From: Dinoroseobacter shibae DFL 12 = DSM 16493
GTDB taxonomy: Bacteria; Pseudomonadota; Alphaproteobacteria; Rhodobacterales; Rhodobacteraceae
Assembly: GCF_000018145.1 (NCBI RefSeq)
Contig: NC_009952.1
Location: forward strand, 1,860,001 to 1,924,000
Direction of reading: 5' to 3'
Length of the DNA: 64,000 nucleotides
In this document: piece after piece, positions 40,177 through 47,401 of the stretch
Position numbering within the stretch: the stretch's first letter is position 1
Layout of the letters: each line of letters begins with the position of its first letter
Position numbers and translations under genes: made by a program
Notes under the pieces: model-generated
Databases searched by the model: none
Told to the model about the DNA's origin: nothing
What the model saw: the letters and a program-made list of their open reading frames with translations, nothing else

Positions 40177-40180
40177 GCCC

Positions 40181-41206
40181 ATGGGGCGGTTCGAGCGGTA
40201 TCTGTCGGTCTGGGTGGCGCTGGCCATCGGCGCGGGGCTGGTTTTGGGCAGCGTGGTGCCGGGGGTGTTCGCGGGGCTTGCGGCGCTGGAGGTGGCGTCG
40301 GTCAACCTGCCCGTGGCGGTGCTGATCTGGGCGATGGTGTTCCCGATGATGGTGGGCGTGGATTTCGGCGCGCTCGGGGGCGTGGCGACCCGGCCCAAGG
40401 GGCTGGTGATCACGCTGGTGGTGAACTGGCTGGTCAAGCCGTTCACCATGGCCGCGTTGGGCGTGCTGTTTTTCAACCACGTCTTCGCGCCCTTCATCCC
40501 GCCGGAGGATGCTCAGATGTACCTGGCGGGCGTGATCCTGCTGGGGGCCGCGCCCTGCACGGCGATGGTGTTCGTGTGGTCGAACATGACCAAGGGCGAT
40601 CCGAATTACACGCTGGTGCAGGTGAGCGTGAACGACGTGGTGCTGGTCTTTGCCTTCGCGCCCATCGTGGCGCTCTTGCTGGGGGTGACGGATATCGTGG
40701 TGCCGTGGGAGACGCTGCTGTTGTCCGTGGCGCTTTACGTGGTGATCCCGCTGGCCGTGGGCGTGGTGGTGCGCAAACGGCTGCTGGACGGCGGAGGGGC
40801 GGAGGCGCTGGCCGCGTTCCAGGCGCGGGTAAAGCCCGCCTCGGTAGCGGGGCTTTTGCTGACCGTGGTGCTCCTGTTCGGGTTCCAGGGGCGCGTGATC
40901 CTGGAGACGCCTTTGGTGATCGCGATGATCGCCGTGCCGCTGCTGATCCAGAGCTACGGGGTGTTCTTCGTGGCCTATTACGCCGCCAAGGCCTGGCGCG
41001 TGCCGCACGAGGTCGCCGCCCCCTGCGCCCTGATCGGGACGTCGAATTTCTTCGAGCTGGCCGTGGCCGTGGCGATCAGCGTCTTCGGCCTCGGCTCCGG
41101 CGCGGCGCTGGCCACGGTGGTCGGCGTGCTGGTGGAGGTGCCGGTGATGCTGTCGCTGGTGGCGTTTGCCAACCGGACGCGGGGGTGGTTTCCTAAGTCC
41201 CCGTGA
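40181..41206 (+). CDS. ACR3-family arsenite efflux-type permease
   Basis: Ten-helix inner-membrane protein of 341 residues. The conserved Cys-containing helix 4 segment [13 protein letters not shown] and the late [14 protein letters not shown] motif identify the ACR3 branch of the bile-acid/arsenite permease superfamily. ACR3 exports As(III). There is no arsR or arsC nearby, and the gene abuts the GT81 synthase gene, so whether arsenite is its true substrate is open. GC content matches the surrounding core genes, unlike the next gene. Confidence 0.87.
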   Translation: MGRFERYLSVWVALAIGAGLVLGSVVPGVFAGLAALEVASVNLPVAVLIWAMVFPMMVGVDFGALGGVATRPKGLVITLVVNWLVKPFTMAALGVLFFNHVFAPFIPPEDAQMYLAGVILLGAAPCTAMVFVWSNMTKGDPNYTLVQVSVNDVVLVFAFAPIVALLLGVTDIVVPWETLLLSVALYVVIPLAVGVVVRKRLLDGGGAEALAAFQARVKPASVAGLLLTVVLLFGFQGRVILETPLVIAMIAVPLLIQSYGVFFVAYYAAKAWRVPHEVAAPCALIGTSNFFELAVAVAISVFGLGSGAALATVVGVLVEVPVMLSLVAFANRTRGWFPKSP

Positions 41207-41298
41207 TTACGCCATCGCCGGACTTCTAGAGATCAGTGGCGTTTAAGGACAGAACCCTGAGCAAAACCGAAAGGGCCTCCGCGGTGCAGAAAATGTCA

Positions 41299-41328
41299 GC
41301 TGTGAGCCCACTTTGACCGATGCTGCAA
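41299..41328. repeat. Imperfect direct repeat, left copy, flanking the low-GC gene
   Basis: Shares GCTGTGAGC, then TTTGACCG/TTGACCG, then GCTGCAA with 42449-42479 in the same order and orientation, with different spacing between blocks. The two lie just outside the low-GC gene. Confidence 0.4.
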
Positions 41329-41375
41329 GTATTGTGAAAGTCGGCTTCCTACGATCTCGAAAACACTAGGCGGGT

Positions 41376-42419
41376 TCAACTCGGAGAATTAGCATTCCTC
41401 ACTGAGCCGAGCGCTCTGACAAGTAGGAGGCTGGATTTGTGCGCAGAGTAAGACTGCTCGCGCGTGGAAGCCTCTTCACCGTATCGCACTGCAGCCGAGC
41501 ATTGGATATCAGTTAGGAGGCTGTCCAAATCCAATCCCATGATGGAACGCGCCAGCGCTTCGTAGAGCTTTTTCAGGTTATGAGTCTGAGGAATGGGCGA
41601 TACATCACCTATCACCTCAATCAACCCCTTCATGAACTTCTCAGCAAGTTGGAGCGATGCCCATCTTGCCTGCCCATGGTTCGGGTTCTGACTAGTCATA
41701 TGCATTACAGCAGTCGTCCAATCGCTCTGTGCTTCGGGGAAGAAGTGGCTGGATTTGGAAAATCGGTCGAATGCGTGTCGAACGTCCATGCCTACCATGA
41801 ACATACCATAGACTTCGGCGAGATCATTGTCGCTGAAGTAATTTAGTCGCGCGGCGGTTATGCCCGACAACTGCTTACAGGCGTTCAATCTTGGAGCACC
41901 AACAACTGCGTCGTCCTCATCAGAAATGTCTCTTTCAACTACTGGCGTGAAAAGACCATAGATGATTGGCAGCTTGAGTTCCCATAGATCACCATCAGCC
42001 TGCACCGCGACCTTTGCATTGGCAGACGGATCGAGTTTGATACCGTCGCCATAAACTTCCTCATACCACTCGTGAATTCTTGCCGAGTACTTCCAACTTC
42101 CAATCAGATGGTCAGGGACGTCGGGCTGAGGCTTCGTGAACAAAATCGGCATATTGAAACGCTGTCCGAACTTGATAATCGCATTCATTGGACGACCCAG
42201 CGGAGGCACACCTGCCGCTTTCAATTCTTTGTCGATTTCGCTGATGATTGGGGTGATGTCTTTTGGAATGCGTGACATGAAGGCCCTTAAGTTTTTGCCC
42301 AGTACTTCTGGAGTCCCGCGTCGTTTGATCAACGCCCAGTTTTGAAAAGTATTCAACTCTACCGGAACACAAAAGCGGTCATTCGAGAAGACGCAGCAAA
42401 AGCTCACTTTGTCCCGCAC
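41376..42419 (-). CDS. Low-GC hypothetical protein with possible HEPN-like C-terminal region
   Basis: Unrecognised cytoplasmic protein of 347 residues with no membrane segments. Its DNA is clearly AT-richer than its surroundings (one sampled line is 47% GC), and codon use differs, indicating recent transfer. The C-terminal third (QARWASLQLAEKFMKGLIEV, then THNLKKLYEAL, then AAVRYGEE...SAHKSSLLL) has the helical AE-K / H-L-L / VRYGE spacing seen in HEPN proteins, which include RNases and nucleotide-transferase partners. No R-x4-6-H RNase motif is seen. The GTG start is uncertain; ATG 42278 (MSRIPKDIT) is an alternative. It separates the glucosylglycerate synthase pair from its probable phosphorylase. 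Confidence 0.7.
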   Translation of the reverse strand: MRDKVSFCCVFSNDRFCVPVELNTFQNWALIKRRGTPEVLGKNLRAFMSRIPKDITPIISEIDKELKAAGVPPLGRPMNAIIKFGQRFNMPILFTKPQPDVPDHLIGSWKYSARIHEWYEEVYGDGIKLDPSANAKVAVQADGDLWELKLPIIYGLFTPVVERDISDEDDAVVGAPRLNACKQLSGITAARLNYFSDNDLAEVYGMFMVGMDVRHAFDRFSKSSHFFPEAQSDWTTAVMHMTSQNPNHGQARWASLQLAEKFMKGLIEVIGDVSPIPQTHNLKKLYEALARSIMGLDLDSLLTDIQCSAAVRYGEEASTREQSYSAHKSSLLLVRALGSVRNANSPS

Positions 42420-42448
42420 ATCTGCCCTTTAAGTGGACCAGCTTGTGT

Positions 42449-42479
42449 GCTGTGAGCGTTGACCGCAGTTTCGCTGCAA
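42449..42479. repeat. Imperfect direct repeat, right copy, flanking the low-GC gene
   Basis: Right-hand partner of 41299-41328: GCTGTGAGC, TTGACCG and GCTGCAAA in the same order. It ends close to the GH13 stop (42502), where GC content returns to the local norm. Confidence 0.4.
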
Positions 42480-42501
42480 AAAAACCATGCGTGGGGGAAT
42501 G

Positions 42502-44265
42502 TCAGCCCCGGTTCGAGATCCAGCGGCACTGGTAGGGGGCGAGCACGATTTCGGCGCCGCCGTTGCGGATCGCTTCGCCGCTCAGCAGGTCGTGCCAGCC
42601 CTCGCCTTCGATCAGGTTGATCGCGGCGGGGGAGACCACGACGGTCTCGTCGCTGACATTGTGCAGGGCGAAGATCGACTGGTGCCGGTCGAGGCTTTGA
42701 CGCCAGACACCGAAGATGCGCGGGTCCAGTTGCAGGGTGAATTGCGTGGCGTTGGGGTGGAAGGCCGATTGGCGCGCCCGCAGCCGCAGCCGGTCCGACA
42801 GCGCGCCCAGCACTTGCGCTTGGACCGTGTCGGGATCGTGCAGCAGCGCCTTGAGATGCGGGTAGTCCCAGTTGTGCCGGTTGATCGCCCGGTTCATGCC
42901 GCGCCGCGTGACCTGATCGTGGTCGTTGGGCGTGGCCAGCATGGAATGGATGTAGAAGGCCGGGATGCCTTCGAGGGACATCACGATGGTCTGGGAGCAG
43001 AGGAAGCGCGCGACCTGGTAGTCGTCGCGGCCCTTGTAGGTGGCGCCCATCGCCTCGAAGAAGGTGATGTTGAGCTCGTAAGGGCTCTCGCCGCCGCCCG
43101 GCAGCGCGCGCATGGAGACCAGCCCGCCGAGATCGCGCACGGTGTCGATCACGCGGGCCTTCTCGTCCTCGGGCAGCACGCCCTCGGCCGGGCGCATCCC
43201 GATCCCGTCATGGGAGGCGGTGAAGTTCAGGTAGGCACAGCCGAGCTGCGCGGGCGGCATCCCCGTGCTCCAGCGGTTGAGATAGGTCGCCGTGCCCGAC
43301 ATCATCGCATGCAGCACAAGGGGCGGCAGGGTGAAGTTGTAGACCGCGTGCGCCTCGTTGCGGTTGCCGAAATAGCTCAGGTTCTCGGCATTGGGCACGT
43401 TGGTCTCAGTGAGCAGGATCACCGGCTCCTGCGCGAAGTCGCACAGCAGGCGCATCAGCCGGACGATGGCGTGGGTTTGCGGCAGGTGGATCGAGGGGGT
43501 GCCGATCACCTTCCAGATGAAGGCCACCGCGTCGAGCCGGATGATCCGCACGCCATTGTCGATATGCAGCCGCATGATGCGCAGGAATTCCAGCAGCACC
43601 TCGGGGTTGCGGAAATCCAGGTCGATCTGGTCATGGCTGAAGGTGCACCAGACATGGCGCGGCCCGTTGGCGGTCTCGACCTGTTGCAGCAGCGGCGTGG
43701 TGCGCGGACGGACCACGTCCGACAGGTCGTCCTCGGGGGAGGCTTCGAAGAAGAACCGGTCATAGGGGGCGTGCCCCTGGCGGTAGGCGTTGAACCATGC
43801 GCCCTGGCTGGAGACATGGTTCAGCACCAGGTCCGACATCAGCAGGAACTCGTCGGCGATGCGGTTGATATCGGGCCAGTCCCCGAGCGTCGGGTTCACC
43901 GCGCGGTAGTCGGTGACCGCGAACCCGTCATCGGAGGTGAACGGGAAGAACGGCAGGATATGCACGCCGTTGACCACGCCCTTGAGATACTCCACCAGGA
44001 AGTCGTGCAGCAGGTCGAGCGGCTTGTGCACCCCGTCCATCAGCGAGTTGCCATAGGTGATCAGCACCGCGTCGTGCTCCGACCACAGGTTGTTGCCCGG
44101 CGTGCGCGCCCGTTTGCGCCGCCCGGTGCCTTCGGGGAAGAAGGCGTCGAGCACCTGGCTGCTCAGGATATCGGTGTTCAGGTCCGGGTAGATCTGCCGG
44201 AGCAGTTCGGAAAGACGGACGCTGAGGGTCTGGGTCGGTTTGCGGAGCGGCTTCAATTCGGTCAT
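42502..44265 (-). CDS. GH13 subfamily 18 phosphorylase, probably glucosylglycerate phosphorylase
   Basis: TIM-barrel glycoside phosphorylase of 587 residues, related to sucrose phosphorylase. The catalytic set is visible: nucleophile Asp in VRIIRLDAVAF, acid/base Glu in LLTETNVPN, and the third Asp in TASHDGIG. The ETNVPNAENLSYFGNRNEA-type loop is, from memory, characteristic of the glucosylglycerate-phosphorylase (YcjM-like) group rather than true sucrose phosphorylases. The nearby GpgS/GpgP genes support phosphorolysis of glucosylglycerate to glucose-1-phosphate plus glycerate. ATG 44265 (MTELKPLRK) is the only start near the domain; its ribosome site is weak. Sucrose phosphorylase remains possible. 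Confidence 0.8.
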   Translation of the reverse strand: MTELKPLRKPTQTLSVRLSELLRQIYPDLNTDILSSQVLDAFFPEGTGRRKRARTPGNNLWSEHDAVLITYGNSLMDGVHKPLDLLHDFLVEYLKGVVNGVHILPFFPFTSDDGFAVTDYRAVNPTLGDWPDINRIADEFLLMSDLVLNHVSSQGAWFNAYRQGHAPYDRFFFEASPEDDLSDVVRPRTTPLLQQVETANGPRHVWCTFSHDQIDLDFRNPEVLLEFLRIMRLHIDNGVRIIRLDAVAFIWKVIGTPSIHLPQTHAIVRLMRLLCDFAQEPVILLTETNVPNAENLSYFGNRNEAHAVYNFTLPPLVLHAMMSGTATYLNRWSTGMPPAQLGCAYLNFTASHDGIGMRPAEGVLPEDEKARVIDTVRDLGGLVSMRALPGGGESPYELNITFFEAMGATYKGRDDYQVARFLCSQTIVMSLEGIPAFYIHSMLATPNDHDQVTRRGMNRAINRHNWDYPHLKALLHDPDTVQAQVLGALSDRLRLRARQSAFHPNATQFTLQLDPRIFGVWRQSLDRHQSIFALHNVSDETVVVSPAAINLIEGEGWHDLLSGEAIRNGGAEIVLAPYQCRWISNRG

Positions 44266-44768
44266 GGGCGGTCGTACTGCTGGAACTGGGGCAAAGGGGC
44301 GACCCCATCGGGATACGAAGGCCGCGCCGGTTTGGAAAGCAAACAATGTGCCGCCGCCCCGCGTTTGCCCGTTTGCCGGTCGGATGCCCAAGAACCGGGC
44401 ACAGGCGCGCGGCGCGAGGGACCGCCGGTCCGCGCATCGCTCGGGCATCGGGCCCCGCCCGCATTCGGGTGAGTCTCGGATTAAACCCGTCATCTTGCGC
44501 GCCTTGTGTGCGCGGGACGGGCCGCAGGACTGGATCGGCTTGATCCGCAGGCAGAGCACGGGCGTGCCGTTTCGACCGGCTGCGGCGTGCCGCGCCCGCC
44601 CTGCCCTCGGCCCGCCAAGCGATTGTTCAGAGAGCGTCCGCCATGTTGCGATCCCAGCGGCCGGGCCCGTGCCCTGTCGGTGCCTTGCAGGGGGCGGGCG
44701 CGGGCCTGCCCCGCCCGCCGCGCAGACCGACCGGGCGGAGCGGCGGGCGGGCCGGGCCTGACGCCGTG
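44266..44768. other. 503-bp gene-free GC-rich region
   Basis: This lies between the GH13 start and the pta stop, both on the minus strand. The open frames across it have skewed Arg/Ala/Pro content and no motifs. The part near pta has several GC-rich inverted repeats (for example GGGCGGG with a facing CCCGCCC around 44695-44725) that could stop the taurine operon transcript. The GH13 promoter should lie near 44270-44400. Confidence 0.5.
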
Positions 44769-45794
44769 CTACCGGGCGGCGGCGTGATGCGGCGCGACGT
44801 CCTGGCATTGCGCGGCGGTGGTGGCGATCATGTGCAGCACGTCTTCGGCCGAGCAGCCGCGGGACAGGTCGTTCGCCGGGAGCGCGAGCCCCTGCAGGAT
44901 CGGTCCGATCGCCACGGCCCCCCCGATACGCTGCGCGATCTTGTAGGCGATGTTGCCGGTGTCGAGGTTGGGGAAGACGAAGACATTGGCGCTGCCGCCG
45001 ATGGCGGAATCCGGCGCCTTGGCTGTGGCCACTTCGGGCACGAAGGCGGCGTCGAACTGCAACTCGCCATCGACGGTGACCTCCGGGGCCAGCTGGCGAA
45101 AGATCTCGGTGGCTTCGACGACCTTGGAGACCTTGTCGCCGCTGGCACTGCCGCGGGTAGAGAAGGACAGCATCGCCACCCGCGGTGTCTCGCCGGTCAG
45201 CTGGACCAGCGAGGCCGCCGAGGCCCGGCCGATCTCGGCCATCTCCGCCGCGGTCGGGTCGATCACCAGCCCCGCATCCGCGAACACCAGCCCGCCCTTC
45301 TTCTCGTGGTGGTCCTTGCACAGCAGCATCAGGAAGAAGCTCGACACCATCTTCGCGCCCGGCGCGGTGCCGATCACCTGGATCGCGGTGCGCACGATTT
45401 CGGCGGTGGTGGCCGTGGCCCCGCCGAGGGTGCCGTCCGCATGGCCCAGCCTGACCAGCAGCGCAGCATAGACATGGGGATTGAGGATCGCGGCCTCGGC
45501 GTCGGCTTCGGTGACGCCCTTGTGCTTGCGCAGCTGGTGATAGGTGGCGGCCATCTCGGCGCGGTGCAGATCCTCGCGCGGGTCGTGCACGTCGATCCCG
45601 TCCAGCTCGGCCCCGCCCGCCTCCGCGAGACGGGCGACAATGGTGGCGCGGTCCCCGACCAGCACGACCCGCGCCACGCGCTGCTTGCGGGCCTGCACGG
45701 CGGCCGCGACGACGCGCGGGTCCTCCCCTTCGCTCAGGGCGATCTTGCGGTCCGAGCGCGCCGCGTTGGCCAGGATCATTTGAAGTGGTTTCAT
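44769..45794 (-). CDS. pta: Phosphate acetyltransferase
   Basis: Converts acetyl phosphate plus CoA to acetyl-CoA. The 341-residue short-form Pta has the family segments LSEGEDPRVV, GHADGTLGGATATTAEIVR, MLSFSTRGSASG and VFVFPNLDTGNIAYK. It ends the taurine operon, where it would recover the acetyl phosphate made by Xsc. There is no ackA next to it. The cupin gene ends 52 bp upstream. Confidence 0.95.
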   Translation of the reverse strand: MKPLQMILANAARSDRKIALSEGEDPRVVAAAVQARKQRVARVVLVGDRATIVARLAEAGGAELDGIDVHDPREDLHRAEMAATYHQLRKHKGVTEADAEAAILNPHVYAALLVRLGHADGTLGGATATTAEIVRTAIQVIGTAPGAKMVSSFFLMLLCKDHHEKKGGLVFADAGLVIDPTAAEMAEIGRASAASLVQLTGETPRVAMLSFSTRGSASGDKVSKVVEATEIFRQLAPEVTVDGELQFDAAFVPEVATAKAPDSAIGGSANVFVFPNLDTGNIAYKIAQRIGGAVAIGPILQGLALPANDLSRGCSAEDVLHMIATTAAQCQDVAPHHAAAR

Positions 45795-45846
45795 GGCGTC
45801 AGTCCTTGGAATGAAGGCAGGGGGACAAAGGAGGCGGGCGTGCCGG

Positions 45847-46206
45847 TCAGGCGGGTTCGTGGACCCGGATGACGAAATGCTTGGTCGTCGGCTCCAGCAC
45901 GTGCCAGAACCCGCGAAACCCGTTCGGGATCAGGAAGCTGTCACCGGCGCGGAATTCCTGTTCGGTTCCGTCCTCGCCCACCAGCTTGATATGGCCCGTC
46001 AGCAGCACGCAGAATTCGTCGCGGTCGGTGAAGGCGACCCATTTGCCCGGCGTGCTGGTCCAGGTTCCGGCCAGAAGCGCGCCATCGGGACTGGTGAAGC
46101 GGACCTGGGTTTCGTGGTGCGGATCGCCCTCGACCACGCGGTCGGGCAGGTCCGCGAGGCGGCGTTTGCCGGGGGCGCCGGCGTCCTTGAAATCGACAAC
46201 GCGCAT
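45847..46206 (-). CDS. Small cupin-fold protein in the taurine operon
   Basis: Single-domain cupin of 119 residues, seemingly of the DUF861 (ureidoglycolate-lyase/EutQ-like) type (DEFCVLLTGHIKLVGEDG...FRAGDSFLIPNGFRGFWHVLE). The usual metal-binding His of the first cupin motif is not evident. ATG 46206 follows AAAGGAGA; the longer frame to 46314 overlaps tauZ and is rejected. It lies 16 bases after tauZ and before pta. It is not part of the textbook taurine pathway; a role in handling sulfite or ammonium, or in regulation, is only a guess. Confidence 0.82.
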   Translation of the reverse strand: MRVVDFKDAGAPGKRRLADLPDRVVEGDPHHETQVRFTSPDGALLAGTWTSTPGKWVAFTDRDEFCVLLTGHIKLVGEDGTEQEFRAGDSFLIPNGFRGFWHVLEPTTKHFVIRVHEPA

Positions 46207-46222
46207 GGTCTCTCCTTTCGGG

Positions 46223-47263
46223 TCAGCTGGCGAAATGGGTGATGCCATAGAGGATGAAGGCCGCGATGAAGACGGTCTGGGCGACGATGAGGATGATCGC
46301 CTGCCCGCCCACATCGAAGATCGTGCGCAGCGAGGTCTTCATGCCGACCGCGGCGATCGACACCAGCAGCGCCCATTTCGACAGATCCGCGAGGAAGGTC
46401 TGCAGCACAGCCGGGATCAGGCCGAAGGAATTGATCGCCGCCAGCACCAGGAACATGATCACGAAGAACGGCATCAGCGGCGGGCGCTTGCCGCCCTGCC
46501 CGGGCGCGTCCTCGGCAAAGGCGCGGATCGCCAGCGCGAAGACCAGCACCACCGGGGCCAGCATGGTCACACGGATCAGCTTGACCAGGGTCGCGGTCTC
46601 GCCGGTTTCGTTGCTGACCGAGAAGCCCGCGCCGACCACCTGGGCCACGTCGTGGATGGTCCCGCCCAGGAACACCCCGGCGGCGAGATCGTCGAGATCG
46701 AGCCAGGCGGTGATGACCGGGTAGGCGATCATCGCGATGGTGGACAGGATCGTGACACTCAGCACCGTGAAGATCAGGTTGCGCTCGGAATGCTCGTTCT
46801 TGGGCAGGACCGCCGCGATGGCCATGGCGGCCGAGGCGCCGCAGATCGCCACCGCCCCGCCGGTCAGCAGCGCGAAACGCCAGCCACGGCCCAAGAGCTT
46901 GGCGCCCAGAAGTCCGAAGAGGATCGTCAGGATGACCCCCGCCACCACCAGCCCGATCAGCTTCGGCCCCAGCCCGATCAGCAACTCGACACTGATCCGC
47001 GCGCCCAGCAGCGCCACGCCGATGCGCAGCACGGTCTTGGAGGTGAACGCGATGCCGGGGACGCAGCGCCCTTCCTCGGCCAGAAAGTGAAACGCGATCC
47101 CGAGCAGCAGCGCCATCAGCATCGCCGGGGCACCGTAGTGATCCGACAGGAACTGCGCGCAGACCGCGATGACCACGGAGACCGCGAAACCCGGCCCGTT
47201 CTCGGTCAGAAAGCCGGTGGTCCGCCCGGCCAGGGTCGGGGAGGATTCCGAAGTTGTGGACAT
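46223..47263 (-). CDS. tauZ: TauZ-like putative sulfate/sulfite exporter (YeiH/UPF0324 family)
   Basis: Inner-membrane protein of 346 residues with about ten helices, of the YeiH/COG2855 family (LLGARISVELLIG; CGASAAMAIAAVLP; AGVFLGGTIHDVAQVVGAG). In Rhodobacter and Paracoccus taurine clusters the corresponding gene is tauZ, proposed to export the sulfur anion released by Xsc. The function is thus inferred from synteny. ATG 47263 is preceded by GAGGAGAT; the frame stays open to 47332 without support. The 138-bp gap after xsc contains a hairpin. Confidence 0.87.
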   Translation of the reverse strand: MSTTSESSPTLAGRTTGFLTENGPGFAVSVVIAVCAQFLSDHYGAPAMLMALLLGIAFHFLAEEGRCVPGIAFTSKTVLRIGVALLGARISVELLIGLGPKLIGLVVAGVILTILFGLLGAKLLGRGWRFALLTGGAVAICGASAAMAIAAVLPKNEHSERNLIFTVLSVTILSTIAMIAYPVITAWLDLDDLAAGVFLGGTIHDVAQVVGAGFSVSNETGETATLVKLIRVTMLAPVVLVFALAIRAFAEDAPGQGGKRPPLMPFFVIMFLVLAAINSFGLIPAVLQTFLADLSKWALLVSIAAVGMKTSLRTIFDVGGQAIILIVAQTVFIAAFILYGITHFAS

Positions 47264-47361
47264 GGGACAGGATCTCCTCGCGGCGCCGGTTGGGGGTCGG
47301 CGTGCCACTACGGTTGGAACGAGCCGCAACACGCGGATGCGCCTTGCGGGCCCGGGATTGG

Positions 47362-47387
47362 GGAGGGCACCCCGTGGGGCGCCCTCC
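47362..47387 (-). other. Intercistronic hairpin between xsc and tauZ
   Basis: GGAGGGCACC pairs with GGCGCCCTCC (one G-U type mismatch) around a six-base loop, 15 bases beyond the xsc stop on the minus strand. No T-run follows, so it more likely protects the upstream message or limits read-through than terminates fully. Confidence 0.6.
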
Positions 47388-47401
47388 AGGGTTTTTCAGG
47401 C

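Noticed and set aside
44240-44761. A 173-codon plus-strand frame in the gap between the GH13 and pta genes
   Set aside because: The translation is Arg/Pro/Ala-rich without motif, and the start lies inside the GH13 coding region.
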